From assembly GCA_004322375.1 (NCBI GenBank), contig SCUC01000542.1, positions 1 to 16,681 of the forward strand: a DNA stretch of 16,681 nt, given 5' to 3'. This DNA is from Bacteroidota bacterium (GTDB lineage: Bacteria > Bacteroidota > Ignavibacteria > UBA10030 > SZUA-254). The position numbers were made by a program, and so were the translations under genes. Positions within the stretch are counted from its first letter, which is position 1; the number at the start of each line of letters is the position of its first letter. This document shows positions 14,371-16,681 of this stretch, one piece after another. The notes beneath the pieces were generated by a model. It had not been told where the DNA came from, ran no database searches, and saw nothing but the letters and a program-made list of their open reading frames with translations.

Positions 14371-14964
14371 ATGATTCCTCTGATGAACATGGAACAATCT
14401 CGCGATATCGAGCTGCTCCAATTAATTGCCCGGCGTGACGAAGAGGCTCTCGAACGTTTATATGATTGCTATTCCGGGCTCTTGTTCGGGGTAATTTTTC
14501 GCGTCGTTGCCATCAGGGAAGAAGCGGAAAATATTCTTCAAGAAGTGTTCTTGCAGGTATGGAATAAAGCCGGCAGCTATAATCCTCTTCTGGGAACGCC
14601 GATAGTTTGGCTTATCAGAATTGCAAGAAATAAATCAATTGATTACTGGCGGTCAAAACCCGCCCGTATGCGCGCCCGTGAAGCTGACGTTGAAGAGATA
14701 CATGATGCGAAGAACGGACAAGGGTCGTTGGATCCTATGGAATCGCTTTCGTCGTCGCAGTTGACTGAGCTTGTCACCGGCGCGCTCAACCGGCTGCCCG
14801 ATTCGCAGCGAAAATTAATCGAGCTTGCGTATTATGAGGGATACAGCCAATCGGAGCTTGCGGAAAAATTTTCGGTACCGTTAGGGACTGTTAAATCGCG
14901 GATGCGCGCGGGAATGCTCGCGCTCCGGGAGCAATTACTCAATATTCCTGAACTCTACCACTGA
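14371..14964 (+). CDS. ECF-family sigma factor paired with a ChrR-like anti-sigma factor
   Basis: A 197-residue sigma factor. Region 2 covers about 27-97 (LERLYDCYSGLLFGVIFRVV...AENILQEVFLQVWNKAGSYNP...VWLIRIARNKSIDYWRS) and region 4 about 131-183 (LNRLPDSQRKLIELAYYEGYSQSELAEKFSVPLGTVKSRMRAGM). The start is ATG at 14371 because GGGAAAGAAG precedes it; a TTG at 14329 in the same frame would add 14 unlikely residues. The partner gene begins 8 bases after the stop and has a cupin anti-sigma domain, as in the RpoE-ChrR pairs known from Rhodobacter, which respond to singlet oxygen. Whether the same signal applies here is inference. Probable targets are its own operon and perhaps the DUF4331-TPR genes just upstream. 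Confidence 0.95.
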   Translation: MIPLMNMEQSRDIELLQLIARRDEEALERLYDCYSGLLFGVIFRVVAIREEAENILQEVFLQVWNKAGSYNPLLGTPIVWLIRIARNKSIDYWRSKPARMRAREADVEEIHDAKNGQGSLDPMESLSSSQLTELVTGALNRLPDSQRKLIELAYYEGYSQSELAEKFSVPLGTVKSRMRAGMLALREQLLNIPELYH

Positions 14965-14972
14965 AAGTTATT

Positions 14973-15593
14973 ATGAAATGTGAATTACGTGATCATTGCT
15001 CGTTGTACCTTCTGGGGCTGCTGGAGGCGCCCGAACGAACAATGTACGAGCAGCATCTTCTGCAAGGGTGCGAAGAATGCTCTTCCGAGCTGGCAACGTT
15101 GGGCGAGCCGTTGGAAGTTCTTGCAATGACGGAAAAGAATACCGTACCAAGCCCCGTAGTGAAGGAACGTCTCATGGCGTTGGTGCGGAAAGAACGGAAC
15201 AATCACGGTGTAGTTCCATCTCCTCAGGTATGGAAAGAGTGGCAGCCAGTTTCCCTGCGCAAGGGATTGACAACCTTGCGTTCAGATGAAGGACGGTGGG
15301 AGGAAATCGGAATTGAAGGCATCAACGTTAAACAGTTATTTGCCGATCCTGAGCAACGTACAATTACAATGCTTGTGCGAATGGCAGCGGGAACCGCGTA
15401 TCCGAGTCACCGTCACGCCGGCGTTGAGGAATGTTATGTGCTGGAAGGCGATCTTCATGTCGGCGATGAGCTGGTGCTTCATGCAGGCGATTACCAGCGG
15501 GCAGATATGCAAAGCGTTCATCTCAAACAATGGACTGAAAACGGCTGCTTGCTCTTCATTGTCTCATCAACGGAAGACCAATTGTTAGAGTAA
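14973..15593 (+). CDS. ChrR-like zinc-dependent anti-sigma factor with cupin domain
   Basis: A 206-residue soluble protein with no membrane segment. The N-terminal anti-sigma domain has zinc-ligand candidates H8, H28, C33 and C36 (HLLQGCEEC). The C-terminal domain is a cupin: G140-x5-H146-x-H148-x3-E152-x6-G159 matches the first cupin motif exactly, and H183 supplies the fourth metal ligand. This is the architecture of ChrR, whose N-domain holds the sigma factor and whose cupin metal site takes part in sensing reactive oxygen or organic peroxides. The site looks complete. The gene lies 8 bases after its sigma gene and is surely co-transcribed. Family assignment is strong; the signal is inferred. 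Confidence 0.93.
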   Translation: MKCELRDHCSLYLLGLLEAPERTMYEQHLLQGCEECSSELATLGEPLEVLAMTEKNTVPSPVVKERLMALVRKERNNHGVVPSPQVWKEWQPVSLRKGLTTLRSDEGRWEEIGIEGINVKQLFADPEQRTITMLVRMAAGTAYPSHRHAGVEECYVLEGDLHVGDELVLHAGDYQRADMQSVHLKQWTENGCLLFIVSSTEDQLLE

Positions 15594-15605
15594 GGAAAGT
15601 TGTCG

Positions 15606-15732
15606 GGACAGGAAGGATTCCTGTCCTACGTTATGTAATATTTTCAAGCGCTCCAAACGGCGTCCGCGCCGTTTGGAAATTCGTTCGTGTTCATGATTCT
15701 GCGAGGACGCTCTACGAGCCGTGGGCAGAATC
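15606..15732. repeat. Three consecutive palindromes in a convergent gap
   Basis: GGACAGGAA (15606-15614) pairs with TTCCTGTCC (15618-15626). TCCAAACGGCG (15652-15662) pairs with CGCCGTTTGGA (15667-15677). GATTCTGC (15695-15702) pairs with GCAGAATC (15725-15732). All are perfect. None is directly followed by a T-run; TTTTTT occurs at 15744-15749. They fill most of the gap between the ends of the ChrR-like gene and purE and look like REP/BIME-type intergenic elements, possibly with a terminator role. Confidence 0.6.
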
Positions 15733-15778
15733 GAGCGATGAGATTTTTTGGACAATCTATAGAGAGTCCTGTTATCCC

Positions 15779-16291
15779 TTATTGATTACTCTCCAATACC
15801 TTCTTTCTCATCTCTTCCCTGTAAGAATTCATCCGCTTCATAATATCCGGGTATTTCAATCCTAACATTCTCAGAGCCAACAACGCAGCGTTTGTCGCGC
15901 CATCAATAGCAACCGTAGCAACGGGAACGCCGCCGGGCATCTGTACCATTGAAAGGAGTGAATCCAGCCCGTTTAACGATTTCGATTTTATGGGAACGCC
16001 TATAACCGGCAGCGACGTTTTTGCCGCAAGAACGCCTGCAAGGTGCGCCGCCCCGCCTGCCGCCGCGATAATTACTTGTATTCCCTTCTCGTGGGCAGTC
16101 GCGGCAAATTCGAGGGCTTCATCGGGAGTCCGGTGCGCGGAAAGGATTTTCCACTCGCAATTCACGCCAAAGGATTCCAGCGTTTCTTTTGCGGGCATCA
16201 TCGTTTCACTATCGGATTTACTTCCCATAATGATGGCTACTATCGGTTGTTTCGTTTTTGGTTGTTTGTCTTTCTTAATTGACTGTTTCAT
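15779..16291 (-). CDS. purE: N5-carboxyaminoimidazole ribonucleotide mutase PurE
   Basis: A 170-residue class I PurE, which moves the carboxyl group of N5-CAIR to give CAIR in purine synthesis, normally after PurK. Visible motifs: MGSKSD (22-27), SAHRTP (51-56, with the catalytic His), AGGAAHL (78-84) and SMVQMPGGVPVATVAI. It has a basic N-terminal extension (KQSIKKDKQPKTK) before the first strand. The start at 16291 has no clear Shine-Dalgarno. It lies downstream of sua5 on the same strand with a 167-base gap holding a heptad array and a small hairpin. No purK is in the window. Family identity is certain. Confidence 0.97.
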   Translation of the reverse strand: MKQSIKKDKQPKTKQPIVAIIMGSKSDSETMMPAKETLESFGVNCEWKILSAHRTPDEALEFAATAHEKGIQVIIAAAGGAAHLAGVLAAKTSLPVIGVPIKSKSLNGLDSLLSMVQMPGGVPVATVAIDGATNAALLALRMLGLKYPDIMKRMNSYREEMRKKVLESNQ

Positions 16292-16307
16292 ACGTTTGCT
16301 TTTTGTT

Positions 16308-16321
16308 TCCCGCAGTGCGGG
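16308..16321. repeat. Small GC-rich hairpin in the purE leader
   Basis: TCCCGC (16308-16313) pairs with GCGGGA (16317-16322, its last base being just past the given end) around AGT. It resembles the TCCCG/CGGGA hairpin at 5019-5033, which is also next to a heptad array. It is transcribed as part of the purE leader, 17 bases upstream of the start. Confidence 0.4.
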
Positions 16322-16367
16322 ATCTCCGCTTCGCTGCGATTTTGTACCTTTTGTTATACTTACCTAA

Positions 16368-16458
16368 TAACCACTAACTGCTAACAACTCACTACTCACT
16401 GATGTCATTCGTCATTTGTCATACGGCTATTTTTACATCCAGCATCCTGCATCTTGAA
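16368..16458. repeat. Degenerate 7-base tandem repeat array (STRR-like), about 13 units
   Basis: Thirteen units fit one 7-base register. Block 1: TAACCAC at 16368, TAACTGC at 16375, TAACAAC at 16382, TCACTAC at 16389 and TCACTGA at 16396, each sharing 5 of 7 bases with the next. Block 2: TGTCATT at 16403, CGTCATT at 16410 and TGTCATA at 16417 (6/7, 5/7). Two poor units follow, then block 3: TCCAGCA at 16438, TCCTGCA at 16445 and TCTTGAA at 16452 (6/7, 5/7). The next unit begins exactly at the sua5 stop codon (16459-16461). Unit sequence changes along the array while the register is kept. Confidence 0.7.
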
Positions 16459-16681
16459 TCATTGTTCCGATGCTTCCGCTGAGCGACGCAGCCTATCCAT
16501 GACTGCCATGCCAAGTCCGGTTTCTTCAACCGCTTCTATTAAAATAATTTCAGCCCCCTCACTGTCAAGTTTTCTCAAGGAAGAAAAAAGCTGCCGTGAG
16601 TATCCTTCAACATTCGAGGGTAACGTATCGAATGAAATCGTCAAATTCTCTTTCATGATTGAGCTATAAATAAGAGTGCGG
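16459..16681 (-). CDS. sua5: C-terminal part of Sua5-type threonylcarbamoyl-AMP synthase (5' partial)
   Basis: The minus-strand frame is open to the window edge and ends at TGA (16459-16461), so 74 codons of a longer gene are visible; an ATG at 16654-16656 is internal. The residues EGYSRQLFSSLRKLDSEGAEIILIEAV and ETGLGMAVMDRLRRSA match the C-terminal end of Sua5, which makes threonylcarbamoyl-AMP from threonine, bicarbonate and ATP for the t6A37 tRNA modification. The catalytic YrdC domain would lie outside the window. The last residues (AEASEQ) and the stop touch a heptad repeat. The short length seen makes this likely rather than certain. Confidence 0.8.
   Translation of the reverse strand, partial: RTLIYSSIMKENLTISFDTLPSNVEGYSRQLFSSLRKLDSEGAEIILIEAVEETGLGMAVMDRLRRSAEASEQ

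Noticed and set aside
16368..16458. CRISPR array
   Set aside because: Units are 7 bases and degenerate with no spacers, and there are no cas genes.

Overview
The window looks like chromosome from a member of the Ignavibacteria/Chlorobi side of the Bacteroidota. The main reason is two secreted proteins ending in the type IX secretion (T9SS) sorting domain with the NYPNPFNP signature, which is very common there. Moderate GC, weak Shine-Dalgarno sites, DUF4097 proteins behind an ECF sigma/anti-sigma pair, and ordinary housekeeping genes (typA, purE, sua5) fit this. The placement is inference from protein style, not from a marker gene. No rRNA, tRNA, CRISPR array, transposase or phage gene was recognised.

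Layout. 1-1938: the 3' part of a T9SS-secreted protein, then a strong terminator. 2248-3331 (minus): a small operon of a DUF4160 gene broken by one in-frame stop, an intact DUF2442 gene and an AHSA1/SRPBCC-like gene. 3562-6915 (plus): ECF sigma factor, a membrane zinc-finger anti-sigma factor with a HEAT-like outer domain, and two exported DUF4097 proteins, closed by a terminator. 6983-8830 (minus): typA with a strong leader hairpin. 9092-9616 (plus): a Spy/CpxP-like periplasmic protein with a His/Met/Gly/Cys tail, ending in a bidirectional terminator shared with a bacilliredoxin on the minus strand (9741-10181). 10534-14050 (plus): a DUF4331 protein with signal peptide and T9SS tail, then a TPR protein. 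14371-15593 (plus): a second ECF sigma factor with a ChrR-type cupin anti-sigma factor. 15779-16681 (minus): purE and the C-terminal end of sua5.

Much of the window concerns stress sensing at the cell surface. There are two ECF systems with different sensor types: membrane-anchored with a HEAT-like domain, and soluble zinc/cupin. A periplasmic chaperone-like protein and a bacilliredoxin lie between them. The DUF4331-TPR-ECF-ChrR neighbourhood is the best candidate for a poorly described functional unit: a soluble metal-cupin sensor next to a T9SS-exported protein of unknown function.

The most unusual DNA-level signal is in the gaps. Several intergenic stretches are degenerate tandem repeats with a 7-base period, resembling the short tandemly repeated repetitive (STRR) sequences of cyanobacteria. 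They start just after the 3' ends of genes, and some are joined to small GC-rich palindromes.
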